A DNA stretch of 64,000 nt from Microbacterium halimionae (GTDB lineage: Bacteria; Actinomycetota; Actinomycetes; Actinomycetales; Microbacteriaceae): assembly GCF_011761265.1 (NCBI RefSeq), contig NZ_JAAOZB010000002.1:434001-498000 (forward strand). The letters are read 5' to 3'. Under the pieces are notes generated by a model. That model saw only the letters and a program-made list of their open reading frames with translations. It searched no databases and was not told the origin of the DNA. The translations under genes were made by a program, and so were the position numbers. Of the stretch, positions 44,067 to 53,548 are shown in pieces (positions within the stretch are counted from its first letter, which is position 1; each line of letters opens with the position of its first letter).

Positions 44067-46967
44067 TCAGAACGCCCCAGTGGTTATCCCAGCTGTACCG
44101 TACGGCGGAGTGACGAGAACGTTGTTATCACCTGACTCCCACTCATCCGCAGTGCTGGGGAACCCGGCCTCCTGACGCTTGATGCACTTCCATTCGATCG
44201 TGGTAGACGGTGGCAACCCCTCGATGACGCCGGTCCACGTCGGGTAGCCGCTGGGGTTGAGCTTCACGGCGCTGGAGGGTGACCAGTTGCCGAGCTGCGC
44301 GATGCTGCCCACCGCGTAGACCGACTGGCCGAACGTCGTACTCGCGTTCTCGCAAGCGAAAGTGGCCCACGACGCAGCTTGGCCCAGTGTGAACGAGAAC
44401 GTTTTAGCGCTTGTTACCGTGCTGCTGGCCGCTTTTGCCACCACGAGTCCGCTTCCGGCGTTGTACCAACCGCTGGAGGCGGCGTCGAATGCCGCCTTGT
44501 TGGCGCGCTGCGTCAGTGCGCTGCCGCCTAGTGTCACTGCCGACGCTTGGCTGCCGTCGGTCACCAGCTCGACGACCGTGGGCCGTGACGATGGTGCGCC
44601 GTTGTAGGCGCCCGACGAGGTGCCGACAGTCACCGCCACGGTGCTGCCCGAGATTGCCTGACTGATCTGCGTCGTGCGTACCGCGCCGCTCTCGTAGGCC
44701 GTGGTGGCACCGTCGTCTTCATAAAGGGTGAAGTCGCTCGCGGTGTCATCGGCGTACACAGTGGCGATCAGCTCGTCGTGAACGGTCGTGTCAGACCGTT
44801 TGCCGGTGATGTCTTTCGTCTCGGCATCGACGAACGCCTTCGGAATGATCGCCCCCGAGCGCGCGTACGCAGGAAGGGTAAACACGCCGTTGCGCCACAG
44901 CGGAACGTCTTCGATCCACTGGCCGGTGCTCGCGATGCGCTCGTTCGTGTGCACGTCGACCCAGTCGCCATCCGGCAGGTAGACGTCACGCTGACGCTCG
45001 CCTTCCGCCGCGGCGATCGCGACGAGCAGGTCGCGACCGAGCATTTTCTGGTGCCCCATCTCTCGCACGGTGTCATCGTTCTGGTAGTAGTACACGAGCG
45101 GCGGAGCCAACGGCTCTCCGTACTGGTTCGCCCGGTGAGCGAGCGAGTAGTAGTACGGCGCCAACTCATACCGCCGCTGCAGGTTCTCGAGGTTGCTGGC
45201 CTCGTCGCCGATGGCGTCAGGACTCGTCTCGAGGCAGTTGCAGAGGTTCTCGGTGTGCGGACGCAGCGGAGTGTCGAACCAGGCGCTGTTCGCGAACCAC
45301 TGCGTATAAAGCTCGTCTTGATCGCTGTCGAGCATCTCGCGGCGGAAGCCGCCGACATCCGAGCCGTAGTAATCGATGCCCGACATCGACATGTGCATCT
45401 GCGCATTCTGCTGCGAGGCGAGAGCCTTCATCGTCGAACCGATGTCAGCCGACCACATCGCCGTGCCGTGCCGCTGGATGCCGCCTGCCGCGGCACGCGA
45501 CAGCATGAACGGGCGTGCGTCTTCATCGTTGCGCTCGTAGCCGTCGGCGATGCTCTCGGCCCACAACAGGTTGTAGGCGTTGTGGTAGTCGGCGTGCGCG
45601 TTCTTTCCGGGGATCACGCCGGCTGTCCAGTCGTTCGCGTCATACATCTCGGGCTCACCGAGGTCGAGCCAGTGACCCGTCACGCTCTCGTCGACCAGGT
45701 GCTGGCGCTGCTCGTCATGCCATGCGGCACCCGCCGCCGACTGGGTCCAGTCGATCATGCCGCCCTTGCCCCACCAGGGGTTGCCGGTGAGGTAGACCGG
45801 TGCGCACGTGGCGCAGCCCGACCGAACGAGGTAGCCGTCGGTGGCCATGTCGGCGTGCTCGGGAAGGTTCTTGCCGATATAAGACTCCTCGATAGGGATG
45901 ACACCCACGCCGTCGGCTGAGAGCGACGCGATCTTCGACGCGGGGGAGGGGAACTTGCTGGTGTCCCAGTCGAGTGTCCCCATCCTCGTATCGTCGGAGT
46001 TCGCCGTGACGCCACCGAACCACTGCACATCGAGCATCACGCCGTCGACCGGGAAGTCGGCCGACCGCAGGCCCGAGATCGTGTTATCGACCTCGGCCCA
46101 GTCGTCGTAGCCGAACTCTGACACCCATAGACCGAACGCCTTCTTAGGCGGCACGGGTGGTGTGCCGGTGAGCTCCATGTAGTCCTGGCGCAGGTCCGGG
46201 AGGTCTGGGCCCGACATCACGTACCAGCGCACCTGGTCGCCCCACGTTCGCATCGTCCACGGGTCGCCCGTGAGGTTCCACTCCTGCTTGTAGAGCTGGT
46301 CGACGAACAATCCGTGGTTGGCGTTGTCGTCACCGACGGCGAACAGCACCGGGATCTGCGTGTTGCCCACCGGGCCGTTCTCGGCGTCGTAGACCATCGC
46401 ATTGCCGTACGTGCCACCGGGTGTTCGGGTGCGACCCACCCAGTCGCCGTCAGAACTGGCGCCGGTGAAGAACTGCTGGCCGAGGCCGTAGGCGTTCTCC
46501 ATCGACGACTTTGTGATGTTCAACCCCTTCCACGCTTGACTGAGATCGGCGGGGCACGACGTCTGCAGCACCAGCTCAGGAGAGCGGGTGATGTCCGTCG
46601 TCGTCACACAGAGCGTCGTGGGAGCAACCGACACGCGCAGATCGGAGGTCTCAATGACCGAACCGGTCAGCGAATACACGTCGGGCCCGGCGTAGTCGGT
46701 CTTATCGACTTGAGGGGTCGTCAAGAGCGCGTTCGACGTGCCCGGAGGGGTGCCGCCGCCAGCGAGCTCGAAGTGCACGAGGTCGTCGTCGAGCACCTCG
46801 ACCACGAGGTAGCTCGACCCCGCGGTGAACTGGGCCCGCTGCGCGCCGAGGGGTGCCGCAGCCGCCGGGTCGACGTCGTAGACACCCCCGACCGAGGTGA
46901 GGGTCGCGGTCGCGAGAGAGGCCGCGACGATGACAGCGACGCGTCGTCGCAGAGGAACGGTGTGCAT
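44067..46967 (-). CDS. Secreted GH31 enzyme with C-terminal CBM20, candidate 6-alpha-glucosyltransferase
   Basis: 966 residues. A signal peptide (about 1-37, AAAA at the end) precedes a GH31 N-terminal beta-sandwich. The (beta/alpha)8 catalytic barrel (about 275-620) has nucleophile D435 in HWLDLGEPEMY and acid/base D508 in MWSADIGST. C-terminal beta domains follow, and a CBM20-like starch-binding module at about 868-966 contains YAVGSIAQLGNW and PTWTGVI. GH31 covers alpha-glucosidases and transglucosylases. The secretion, starch-binding module and pairing with a second secreted GH31 suggest a 6-alpha-glucosyltransferase that builds alpha-1,6 ends on starch chains; plain alpha-glucosidase is the alternative. 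ATG 46967 follows AAGGA; it lies 19 bp behind the other GH31 gene. Confidence 0.85.
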   Translation of the reverse strand: MHTVPLRRRVAVIVAASLATATLTSVGGVYDVDPAAAAPLGAQRAQFTAGSSYLVVEVLDDDLVHFELAGGGTPPGTSNALLTTPQVDKTDYAGPDVYSLTGSVIETSDLRVSVAPTTLCVTTTDITRSPELVLQTSCPADLSQAWKGLNITKSSMENAYGLGQQFFTGASSDGDWVGRTRTPGGTYGNAMVYDAENGPVGNTQIPVLFAVGDDNANHGLFVDQLYKQEWNLTGDPWTMRTWGDQVRWYVMSGPDLPDLRQDYMELTGTPPVPPKKAFGLWVSEFGYDDWAEVDNTISGLRSADFPVDGVMLDVQWFGGVTANSDDTRMGTLDWDTSKFPSPASKIASLSADGVGVIPIEESYIGKNLPEHADMATDGYLVRSGCATCAPVYLTGNPWWGKGGMIDWTQSAAGAAWHDEQRQHLVDESVTGHWLDLGEPEMYDANDWTAGVIPGKNAHADYHNAYNLLWAESIADGYERNDEDARPFMLSRAAAGGIQRHGTAMWSADIGSTMKALASQQNAQMHMSMSGIDYYGSDVGGFRREMLDSDQDELYTQWFANSAWFDTPLRPHTENLCNCLETSPDAIGDEASNLENLQRRYELAPYYYSLAHRANQYGEPLAPPLVYYYQNDDTVREMGHQKMLGRDLLVAIAAAEGERQRDVYLPDGDWVDVHTNERIASTGQWIEDVPLWRNGVFTLPAYARSGAIIPKAFVDAETKDITGKRSDTTVHDELIATVYADDTASDFTLYEDDGATTAYESGAVRTTQISQAISGSTVAVTVGTSSGAYNGAPSSRPTVVELVTDGSQASAVTLGGSALTQRANKAAFDAASSGWYNAGSGLVVAKAASSTVTSAKTFSFTLGQAASWATFACENASTTFGQSVYAVGSIAQLGNWSPSSAVKLNPSGYPTWTGVIEGLPPSTTIEWKCIKRQEAGFPSTADEWESGDNNVLVTPPYGTAGITTGAF

Positions 46968-46986
46968 ATGTGAGTCCTTCGTGAGG

Positions 46987-49900
46987 TCAGCGTGCGAGCA
47001 CGAGGTTGTCGAGGTTGATGCCGCCCGAACTGTCGCTGCCGTACTCGATGCGCACGGTATGACGGCCGGGAGACAGGGATGCGGCGATGGATGCTGTCGT
47101 CCACTGATCCCACGAACCACCAGACGAGGGCAGCGAGAGCGTGTCGACGACCGTCCCGTCGACGCGGACGGTGCGCACGGCGGCCGTCGCGGCGCCGTTA
47201 CTGTAACGGAAGCGCAGCTGGTGTGTGGCGCTCGCATCGGCCCACACGTCGAACTGCACCGCATCCCCGTTCGTGGCGAAGCCGTCGACGAAACCGTCAC
47301 CCGTGTAGCCGGGGTGGTCGGTGTTCGTGTTGACGGCCGTCTGTGTGGCGAACTCCGCCTCGTACGCCGCCTTGTCGACGCCGTTCAGCACGATCAACCG
47401 GGTGGCCGTGCTCATGCCGACCTTCACGAAGGTGAGCTGCTGCACAGCATCCCAATACCAACCGGTACCCGCGGCCGCCAGTGCGCTCACTGACCCCACC
47501 TCGGTGAGAGTCGACCCCGCCACCGTCACGGTGGCGGGTTTGGTACCCGACACCTGGTACGTCGCGGCGGCGGTCAACGGCGGTGCAGAGACCGTGACCG
47601 TGCGAGCGACGCGGTCTGACGCGACAGAGATCGCGCGGTGCGCATCGGCCGAATCCTCGAAGTAGTCGTAGCTGCTCGAGGCCGCCGGGTAGATGCGGAA
47701 CGCGAGGTTGTCGTACACGTCGACATCGTTGCCGATCGTGCCGCCCAGCTCGTACGCGTCGTTCAGGTTGAGCGGGATGACCGCACCCGCCTTCGCGTAG
47801 ACGGGGATGCCGTCGGTGCCGGCGTAATACTGCTTCACGCCCGCGCCGGTCGCCGGCCCACCGTTCCAGAAGTCGTACCACTCGCCCTCGGGCAGGTACA
47901 CGTCTTTCACCGTCTGCCCCTGCGTTGTGATGGGCGCCACCAGCAACTGCGAACCGAACATGTACTGCTGGTCGGAGCCGGCGGCGGCCGCGTCGCCCGG
48001 GAAGGCGAGGCTCATCGCGCGCATCATCGGCACACCCGTCGTCGCGCTGTCATCCGCCTCGGTGTAGAGGTAGGGGATGAGGTTCATGCGCACGTTGGCG
48101 AACTTCGCGAATGTCGGCACAACCGAGGTGTTGCCAGTGCGAGACTGCACGTTCCACGGTGTGCGAGCCTCGGACGGGCTCGGATCCGACTTCTCGGAGT
48201 GGTATTGCATGATCGGCGAGAACGCGGCCTGCGACGTCGAACGCAGGTACAGCTCGGCGGTGGGGAACGAGCCGGTGAAACCGGCGAGATCCCACGCCCA
48301 GAACGGCACGCCCGACTGCCCGGCGCTGAGTCCTGCCCGCACGGCTTCCTGGAAAGCGCCGAACGTCGACGCCTGGTCGCCGGCCCAGAAGATCGACTGG
48401 CTCTGCCCGCCCGACGTGCCCGCACGGCTGAAGATCGTGCCGTCGCCGCCTGTCTCCTGTTGCACGTAGTCGTTGTAGGCGCGTGTGTACTCGTTCGGAT
48501 AGGCGTTGTGCATCTCGTCGCCCCGACGGCCGTCGGCCACCTGCAGGTCGCGTCCGAACAGCGCCTCGCTGCCGTCGGTCTTGAAACCGTCGACGCCCAG
48601 GTCGAGCAAGTACTGGCGCTTGTTCATCCACCAGTCGGTTGCGGCCGCGCTCGTGAAGTCGGGAACCGTGCTGTCACCGAACCACTGCCCCGTGGGGATG
48701 CGATAGGGCTGGCCCGCACCGTCTTCGACGAGGTAGCCCTGCGACTGCGCGTAGGCCTTATCGTTGATGTGCTGCTGCGGGGCCTCCGACGGGTTCGAGG
48801 TGAAGCTCTCCTTCAGCACCGGAATCTGCCAGAGGATGACGCGGATGTTCTGGTCGTGCGCGTCGGCAATCATCTGCTCGGGATCGCTCCACGCACCGCC
48901 CGTCGGGAATGTCAGGTCGTTGTAGTCAAGCGCGCCAGAGCCGGCGGCCGGGGTGTACTGCGCGTCTTTCCAGAGGTAGAAGGTGGCCTCGTCGCTCCAC
49001 TGCTCGAGCACCAGTGCGCTGTGCGGAATGCCGGAGTTCTCGACCTGCGCGAGCCAGGCGTCGACCTCGGCTTGGGTGTTCCACTCGTTCGCCGAGCCCC
49101 AGAGCCCGAAGGCCCACTTGGGAGGCAGCAACGGCCGTCCAGTCTCGGCTGTGTAGTCGTCGAGCATCGCCGTCTGGTCGCCGGTGAAGATCTGGTAGGT
49201 CAGCGTCGAGTCGAGCGCGCCGCCCGTGTCGACCGTGAAGCCGGCCATGTCGGTGCGGTACGTCGCGAGGTTGAAGATCGCGTAACGAGTGCTCGGCACG
49301 TGCACGCCGTAACCCGCGGAGTTCGCGAAGTAGGGAACCGAGTAGTAGGTGCGACGCGTCGCACCCTGATCCTGGTACTGGTTGTAGACGTAGTTGTGCA
49401 CGTCGGTGCCACGGTGGTCGAGCCGGTCGTACCGCTCGCCAAAGCCTTCGAATCGCTCACCAGTGGGCGTCAGATAGTGGTCTTCGATCTTCGTCACGGT
49501 CGTCGCGCCGTCGCTCGCCCAACCGATGTTGCGGAAGGTGGCGGGGTCGTACTGCCGGGTGATGAGGGTCGTGCCGTCGCCCTTGTAGACCGAGAGTCGG
49601 TAGGGATTCTTGTCGATGCGCAGGACGAGCTCGGAGGTCGAGATCGTGAGCTGCGATGAGCCGTCCGTCACCGAATAGCCCGACACACCGCTGAGGTCGA
49701 GACCCGCGCCGTTCGGGGCGATCTGCACGTCGAAGCCATCGAGACGGGGGAAGGCGAAGCGCACCTTCGGTGTGAAGTCTCCGGCGCTGTCGCCCGTGAC
49801 GATGTCGATCGAGGTGCCGTTGTCGACATATGAGACCACGTTGGTCACCGTGCTCCACGACGTCGTGGCGAAGGAGAAGGAACCGGTGCTCTTCTGGCCG

Positions 49901-50355
49901 CTGCCGTTCACGTCGGCGTTCACGGTGTACTCGACGACGTCGCCGCGGGCGAAGGTGCCCAGCTCGAGCCTCCAGTAGGTGTTGTTGCCCGAGTTGTAGT
50001 CGTAAGCGGCGCCCTTCGGCGTCTGCGTGACACCGTTCAGCGACCAGGTGACCCAAACTGACTGGCCCGATGCGATTGGCCACGTGGTGGCGCGCACCGT
50101 TACATTCTCGCCCGCCATCGGATCGCGCGGCGCGCGCTCCGTGGGCTCGGTCGCGTAGAGTTCGTCGGCGCCATGGGGGTCGTGGAACACCCCGTCGAGG
50201 CCGGCCGCCTGAGCCGGAGTCGCGGAGAGCAGCGTGAACACCAGGGCCGCTGCGACCGCCAACGCCACACCCGCGATACGTCGGCGACCGGTCAGCCCCG
50301 CCTGTCGCGGCGGGTAAGCAGTGCCTCTACGAGGAGCGTGAACCGGTTCAGACAT
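46987..50355 (-). CDS. Secreted GH31 enzyme with CBM35-like module, candidate 3-alpha-isomaltosyltransferase (cycloalternan-forming)
   Basis: 1122 residues. An N-terminal signal segment with basic GRRR and hydrophobic helix ends at AQAAG near residue 52. Residues about 80-170 form an extra beta-sandwich. The GH31 barrel (about 400-760) has nucleophile D594 in GVDGFKTDGSEA and acid/base D660 in FWAGDQAST. A C-terminal CBM35-like module occupies about 999-1122. The domain plan and length resemble isomaltosyltransferase/cycloalternan-forming enzymes, which transfer isomaltosyl groups to O3 and close a cyclic tetrasaccharide. The barrel is very like that of the cytoplasmic GH31 downstream. The ATG at 50355 is supported by the AAAGGGG leader. 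Confidence 0.83.
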   Translation of the reverse strand: MSEPVHAPRRGTAYPPRQAGLTGRRRIAGVALAVAAALVFTLLSATPAQAAGLDGVFHDPHGADELYATEPTERAPRDPMAGENVTVRATTWPIASGQSVWVTWSLNGVTQTPKGAAYDYNSGNNTYWRLELGTFARGDVVEYTVNADVNGSGQKSTGSFSFATTSWSTVTNVVSYVDNGTSIDIVTGDSAGDFTPKVRFAFPRLDGFDVQIAPNGAGLDLSGVSGYSVTDGSSQLTISTSELVLRIDKNPYRLSVYKGDGTTLITRQYDPATFRNIGWASDGATTVTKIEDHYLTPTGERFEGFGERYDRLDHRGTDVHNYVYNQYQDQGATRRTYYSVPYFANSAGYGVHVPSTRYAIFNLATYRTDMAGFTVDTGGALDSTLTYQIFTGDQTAMLDDYTAETGRPLLPPKWAFGLWGSANEWNTQAEVDAWLAQVENSGIPHSALVLEQWSDEATFYLWKDAQYTPAAGSGALDYNDLTFPTGGAWSDPEQMIADAHDQNIRVILWQIPVLKESFTSNPSEAPQQHINDKAYAQSQGYLVEDGAGQPYRIPTGQWFGDSTVPDFTSAAATDWWMNKRQYLLDLGVDGFKTDGSEALFGRDLQVADGRRGDEMHNAYPNEYTRAYNDYVQQETGGDGTIFSRAGTSGGQSQSIFWAGDQASTFGAFQEAVRAGLSAGQSGVPFWAWDLAGFTGSFPTAELYLRSTSQAAFSPIMQYHSEKSDPSPSEARTPWNVQSRTGNTSVVPTFAKFANVRMNLIPYLYTEADDSATTGVPMMRAMSLAFPGDAAAAGSDQQYMFGSQLLVAPITTQGQTVKDVYLPEGEWYDFWNGGPATGAGVKQYYAGTDGIPVYAKAGAVIPLNLNDAYELGGTIGNDVDVYDNLAFRIYPAASSSYDYFEDSADAHRAISVASDRVARTVTVSAPPLTAAATYQVSGTKPATVTVAGSTLTEVGSVSALAAAGTGWYWDAVQQLTFVKVGMSTATRLIVLNGVDKAAYEAEFATQTAVNTNTDHPGYTGDGFVDGFATNGDAVQFDVWADASATHQLRFRYSNGAATAAVRTVRVDGTVVDTLSLPSSGGSWDQWTTASIAASLSPGRHTVRIEYGSDSSGGINLDNLVLAR

Positions 50356-50390
50356 GGAAACCCCTTTGTTCAGGTCTGTAGTTAGTGACA

Positions 50391-50419
50391 AATATGTCGT
50401 GGGTTCTCGGGTGTGTCAA
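50391..50419 (-). promoter_or_regulatory. Promoter of the secreted GH31 operon
   Basis: On the minus strand TTGACA (50419-50414) and CATATT (50396-50391) are 17 bp apart. Transcription would start near 50385 and give a short leader carrying the duplicated element. Confidence 0.7.
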
Positions 50420-50468
50420 GGTTCTTTCGAGCACCGATTAGCAGCACGAAACCCGAGAAGCGTTCGGC

Positions 50469-50497
50469 TTGACGTCCATGCGCAATCCCCTTACTCT
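50469..50497 (+). promoter_or_regulatory. Promoter of the ROK-ABC-GH operon
   Basis: TTGACG (50469-50474) and TACTCT (50492-50497) are 17 bp apart. The start point would be near 50504, directly before the duplicated leader element, which makes repression by the ROK protein at that element plausible. Confidence 0.6.
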
Positions 50498-50525
50498 TTA
50501 TTTAATTCTGAACAAAGAGGTTTCC

Positions 50526-51755
50526 TTGACCCAGTCCACCGCACGCGCCGACGTCATGCGATCGGCCGTTCTCGCTCACATCGGCGCGAGCGGTCCGACC
50601 TCTCGCGCCGACCTCGCCCGCGAGCTCGGCGTCTCGCCGGCGCTCATCACGCAGCACACCCGACAGTTGATCGCGGACGGTCTGCTCGTCGAGCTCGAGC
50701 ACAGCCCCTCGCAGGGCGGACGCCCCGCACGCCTCCTCGGGCTCGTCGCCGACGCCGGCCGCGCCATCGGGGTGAAGATCGTCGCCGACCACATCACTGC
50801 GGTGGAGGTCGGCATCGACGGCGCCGTCGTGCGCTCGGCCACCGAGCCCTTCGACGCTGCCGCCGGCACCGCCGTCACGCGCCTCGGCGAAGTGCTGCGA
50901 GGCTTTATCGCCGGGGGCGGCGACGCGCCCCTGCTTGGCGTCGGGGTCGGCGTTCCCGGCAACGTCGACGAGCAGGCCGTCGGCACCGTCGACTCGACGC
51001 AGCTCGGCTGGCTGCGGGTGCCCCTCGGGGAGGCACTGCGACGAGAGCTCGACCTGCCAGTGCTCGTCGAGAACAACGTCAACGCCCTCGCCATCGCCGA
51101 AGCACTGCACGGCCAGGCCCGGGGGCACGAAAATGTGATGGTCATCACTATCGGAACCGGCGTTGGCGCAGGGCTTCTCAGCGATAGCCGTGTGCTTCGC
51201 GGTCGAAGCGGCGGCGCGGGCGAAATCGGGCATACCCCCGTTCAGGAAGACGGACCCCTCTGCCAGTGCGGTGGCCACGGCTGCCTCGAAGCGCTCATCG
51301 GTCAGAGCGCCCTCGTCACGCAGGCGCGTGAGCGCGGCCTCATATCGGCAGACGCCGGTATCCCGGTGCTGCGCGGTCTGGCCGACGCGGGCGACGAAGG
51401 TGCACAGCAGCTTTTCTCGCGCGCAGGCCATCTGCTCGGCCGCGTGCTCGCCGGAGCGGTGAATCTGGTCGATCCCGAGATCGTGATCGTGCTGGGCGAG
51501 GGCGTAGAGGCGTGGAGCCACTGGTCGTTTGGTTTCGAACCCGCCTTCCGCGAGGGCCTCATACCCCGAAATCGCGCCGTGCCCGTCGCAGTCGAGACCT
51601 GGCAAGACGACCGATGGGCGCAGGGCGCCGCATCCCTCGTGCTCTCCACCCCGTTCGACGCGCAAGGTCAGTCGGGCGAGCAAGGACGCCTCGTGCGCGA
51701 GCGCCTCGCTGTCTCGCGCACGGCGACCCCCGATGCCGGGCTGGTGAAGGAATGA
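50526..51755 (+). CDS. ROK family transcriptional regulator
   Basis: 409 residues. A winged helix-turn-helix at about 10-70 (RADLARELGVSPALITQHTRQLIADG) is followed by a ROK sugar-kinase-like fold with ITIGTGVGAGLL and the zinc-binding CQCGGHGCLE. ROK repressors (XylR, NagC, Mlc type) leave DNA when they bind a sugar ligand. It leads the transporter/hydrolase operon and is divergent from the two secreted GH31 genes, so it probably controls both. A TTG start at 50526 is chosen because AAAGAGG at 50514-50520 precedes it; an ATG at 50556 would remove the first residues of the DNA-binding domain. The gene is notably GC-rich. Confidence 0.92.
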   Translation: MTQSTARADVMRSAVLAHIGASGPTSRADLARELGVSPALITQHTRQLIADGLLVELEHSPSQGGRPARLLGLVADAGRAIGVKIVADHITAVEVGIDGAVVRSATEPFDAAAGTAVTRLGEVLRGFIAGGGDAPLLGVGVGVPGNVDEQAVGTVDSTQLGWLRVPLGEALRRELDLPVLVENNVNALAIAEALHGQARGHENVMVITIGTGVGAGLLSDSRVLRGRSGGAGEIGHTPVQEDGPLCQCGGHGCLEALIGQSALVTQARERGLISADAGIPVLRGLADAGDEGAQQLFSRAGHLLGRVLAGAVNLVDPEIVIVLGEGVEAWSHWSFGFEPAFREGLIPRNRAVPVAVETWQDDRWAQGAASLVLSTPFDAQGQSGEQGRLVRERLAVSRTATPDAGLVKE

Positions 51756-52699
51756 CGCTGACCTACCGTCCGGTTCCGGCGACCGAGGGCCGCGAGGCGA
51801 TCGAGAACCCTCCCGTTCGCCGCCGAAACAAGAGGGTGCGCTACGCACTCACGGTGCTCGTCTTCCTGCTGCCGAGCGCGCTGCCGCTCGCCTTCTTCAC
51901 GATCTACCCGATGTTCGGCGCCCTGTGGGCAAGCTTCCACAAGTGGAATTTGCTCGCACCGATGCAGTGGGTCGGCATCGATAACTACATCTCCCTGGCG
52001 CAAGATCCCATGACGCAGCGGGCGTTCTTCAACACCTTCTACTACCTCGCCGGCTACCTGCCGCTGGTGTTCGTGGGTGGTCTCGCTCTCGCTCTCGCTC
52101 TTAACGAACGCATCAAAGGGCGCAACATACTTCGTGGTGTCTACTTTCTTCCGGTCGTCACGAGCTGGATCGTCGTCGCGCTCGTGTGGCGGTGGCTACT
52201 CAACCCTTCGGTTGGCATCGTCAACGCCATGCTCGGCGTCTTCGGTATCGATGGACCGGGATGGTGGACCGACCCGGCCTGGGCTATGCCATCGATCATC
52301 ATTGCCTCGGCGTGGAAAGACCTCGGCTTCGTCATGATTATCCTGCTCGCAGGTCTGCAGGCGATCCCGCAGGAGATGTACGAGGCGGCGAAGGTCGACG
52401 GCGCCGGGGCGTGGCGGCGGTTGTTTAACGTCACGTTGCCGCTCCTGTCGCCGTCGACGTTTTTCGTCGTCGTAATCTCGCTGATCAACGGGTTCCAGGT
52501 ATTTGACCAGGTGTACGCGATGACCGGGGGCGGTCCCGCGGGAGCAAGCACAGTAGTGGTGCAGCAGATTTTCGACCTGACTTTCCGCTACGGCGCGGCA
52601 GGCGAAGCATCCGCCCTGTCATGGATGCTCTTTGTGCTCGTGCTCGGCGTCACCGTTGTGCAGATCATCGGCCAGCGAAAGTGGGTCACCTATGCGTGA
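51752..52699 (+). CDS. Carbohydrate ABC transporter permease (MalF/MsmF-like)
   Basis: 315 residues. A basic cytoplasmic N-terminus of about 35 residues precedes six membrane helices. The first periplasmic part contains FHKWNLLAPMQWVGIDNY, typical of CUT1 permeases, and the EAA loop is EMYEAAKVDGAGAWRRLFNVTLP. CUT1 systems import oligosaccharides. The ATG overlaps the ROK stop (ATGA), and its 3' end overlaps the second permease by 8 bp. Together they should form the membrane channel for the product of the two secreted enzymes. The ATP-hydrolysing subunit is not encoded nearby. Confidence 0.93.
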   Translation: MTLTYRPVPATEGREAIENPPVRRRNKRVRYALTVLVFLLPSALPLAFFTIYPMFGALWASFHKWNLLAPMQWVGIDNYISLAQDPMTQRAFFNTFYYLAGYLPLVFVGGLALALALNERIKGRNILRGVYFLPVVTSWIVVALVWRWLLNPSVGIVNAMLGVFGIDGPGWWTDPAWAMPSIIIASAWKDLGFVMIILLAGLQAIPQEMYEAAKVDGAGAWRRLFNVTLPLLSPSTFFVVVISLINGFQVFDQVYAMTGGGPAGASTVVVQQIFDLTFRYGAAGEASALSWMLFVLVLGVTVVQIIGQRKWVTYA

Positions 52700-53507
52700 G
52701 AACACTCAGCGCATCGCGCTCACTATCGTGCTCATCATCGGGGCACTCGTCATGTTCTTCCCTTTCCTGTGGACGCTGACGACGTCGCTCTCACCGGGGG
52801 CGGGCCTCGACGCTACGCCGCAGCTCATCCCCAAAAATCCCTCGTTCTCGGCCTACCAGACACTGTTCGCGGAGCTGCCGTTCGCCCGCATTATCGCGAA
52901 CTCGCTTGGGCTCGCTGTGGTTACCGCGCTGTTGCAGATCGTGACGAGCGCGCTCGCCGCCTACGCGTTCAGCCGCCTGCCGTTCCGCGGTCGCGGCGCC
53001 GTCTTCGCGCTGTACTTGGCGACGATGATGATCCCGATCCAGGTGTTGATCGTGCCGCTCTTCGTGCAGATGCGGGACCTCGGCCTCGTCGACACTTACT
53101 TGGGTGTGTTGTTGCCGAGCGTTGCAAACGCGTTCGGGGTTTTCCTGCTCCGTCAGGCGATGAACGCTGTGCCGCGCGAGCTCGACGAAGCGGCCACCCT
53201 CGATGGTGCCGGGCATTTCCGCATCTTCGGCACGGTGGTGCTGCCACTGGTCGGCCCGTCGATCGCGACGCTCGCGGTGTTCGCTTTCATGAATAGCTGG
53301 AACAGCTTCCTCTGGCCACTCATCATCCTGCGATCAAGCGAATTGCAGACCCTCCCGCTCGCGCTCGCCGGCCTGCAGGGGCAGTACACCACTCAATGGG
53401 ACGTCATGATGGCAGGCTCTGTCGTCAGCATCCTGCCCATGCTCGCCATCTACCTGTTTGCTCAGCGCTTCGTCATTCAGGGCGTCGCGTCGAGCGGCAT
53501 CAAATAA
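52692..53507 (+). CDS. Carbohydrate ABC transporter permease (MalG/MsmG-like)
   Basis: 271 residues with six hydrophobic helices. The EAA loop ELDEAATLDGAGHFRIFGTVVLP and the FMNSWNSFLWPLIILRS segment are typical of MalG-like CUT1 permeases. The ATG at 52692 lies inside the end of the first permease gene (8-bp overlap), indicating coupled translation and heterodimer assembly. The next gene, 41 bp downstream, encodes the binding protein. Substrate inferred from context: an alpha-glucan-derived oligosaccharide, possibly cyclic. Confidence 0.93.
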   Translation: MRENTQRIALTIVLIIGALVMFFPFLWTLTTSLSPGAGLDATPQLIPKNPSFSAYQTLFAELPFARIIANSLGLAVVTALLQIVTSALAAYAFSRLPFRGRGAVFALYLATMMIPIQVLIVPLFVQMRDLGLVDTYLGVLLPSVANAFGVFLLRQAMNAVPRELDEAATLDGAGHFRIFGTVVLPLVGPSIATLAVFAFMNSWNSFLWPLIILRSSELQTLPLALAGLQGQYTTQWDVMMAGSVVSILPMLAIYLFAQRFVIQGVASSGIK

Positions 53508-53548
53508 CCCGCACCTCACCCGTAATTCACTATCAAAGGAGATACCAC

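Larger units (their letters stand above)
50356..50525. repeat. Inverted duplicated leader element between the GH31 and ROK genes
   Basis: CTGAACAAAGAGGTTTCC (50508-50525, plus strand) is repeated in inverse orientation at 50356-50373 with a single A-to-G change. Each copy ends directly at a start codon (TTG at 50526; ATG at 50355 on minus) and contains its ribosome-binding site. Both copies lie downstream of a recognisable promoter, in the position of an operator. Confidence 0.7.

Noticed and set aside
46968..47300. Longer start for the CBM20 GH31 (ATG at 47300)
   Set aside because: It would run through the end of the other GH31 gene and put the signal peptide in the middle of the protein; AAGGA before the ATG at 46967 decides the start.
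47638..49659. A 673-codon open frame on the plus strand, antisense to the CBM35 GH31 gene
   Set aside because: Its translation is Arg/Val/Gly-rich without domains, has no ribosome-binding site, and the opposite strand carries a full GH31; long antisense frames are expected at high GC.
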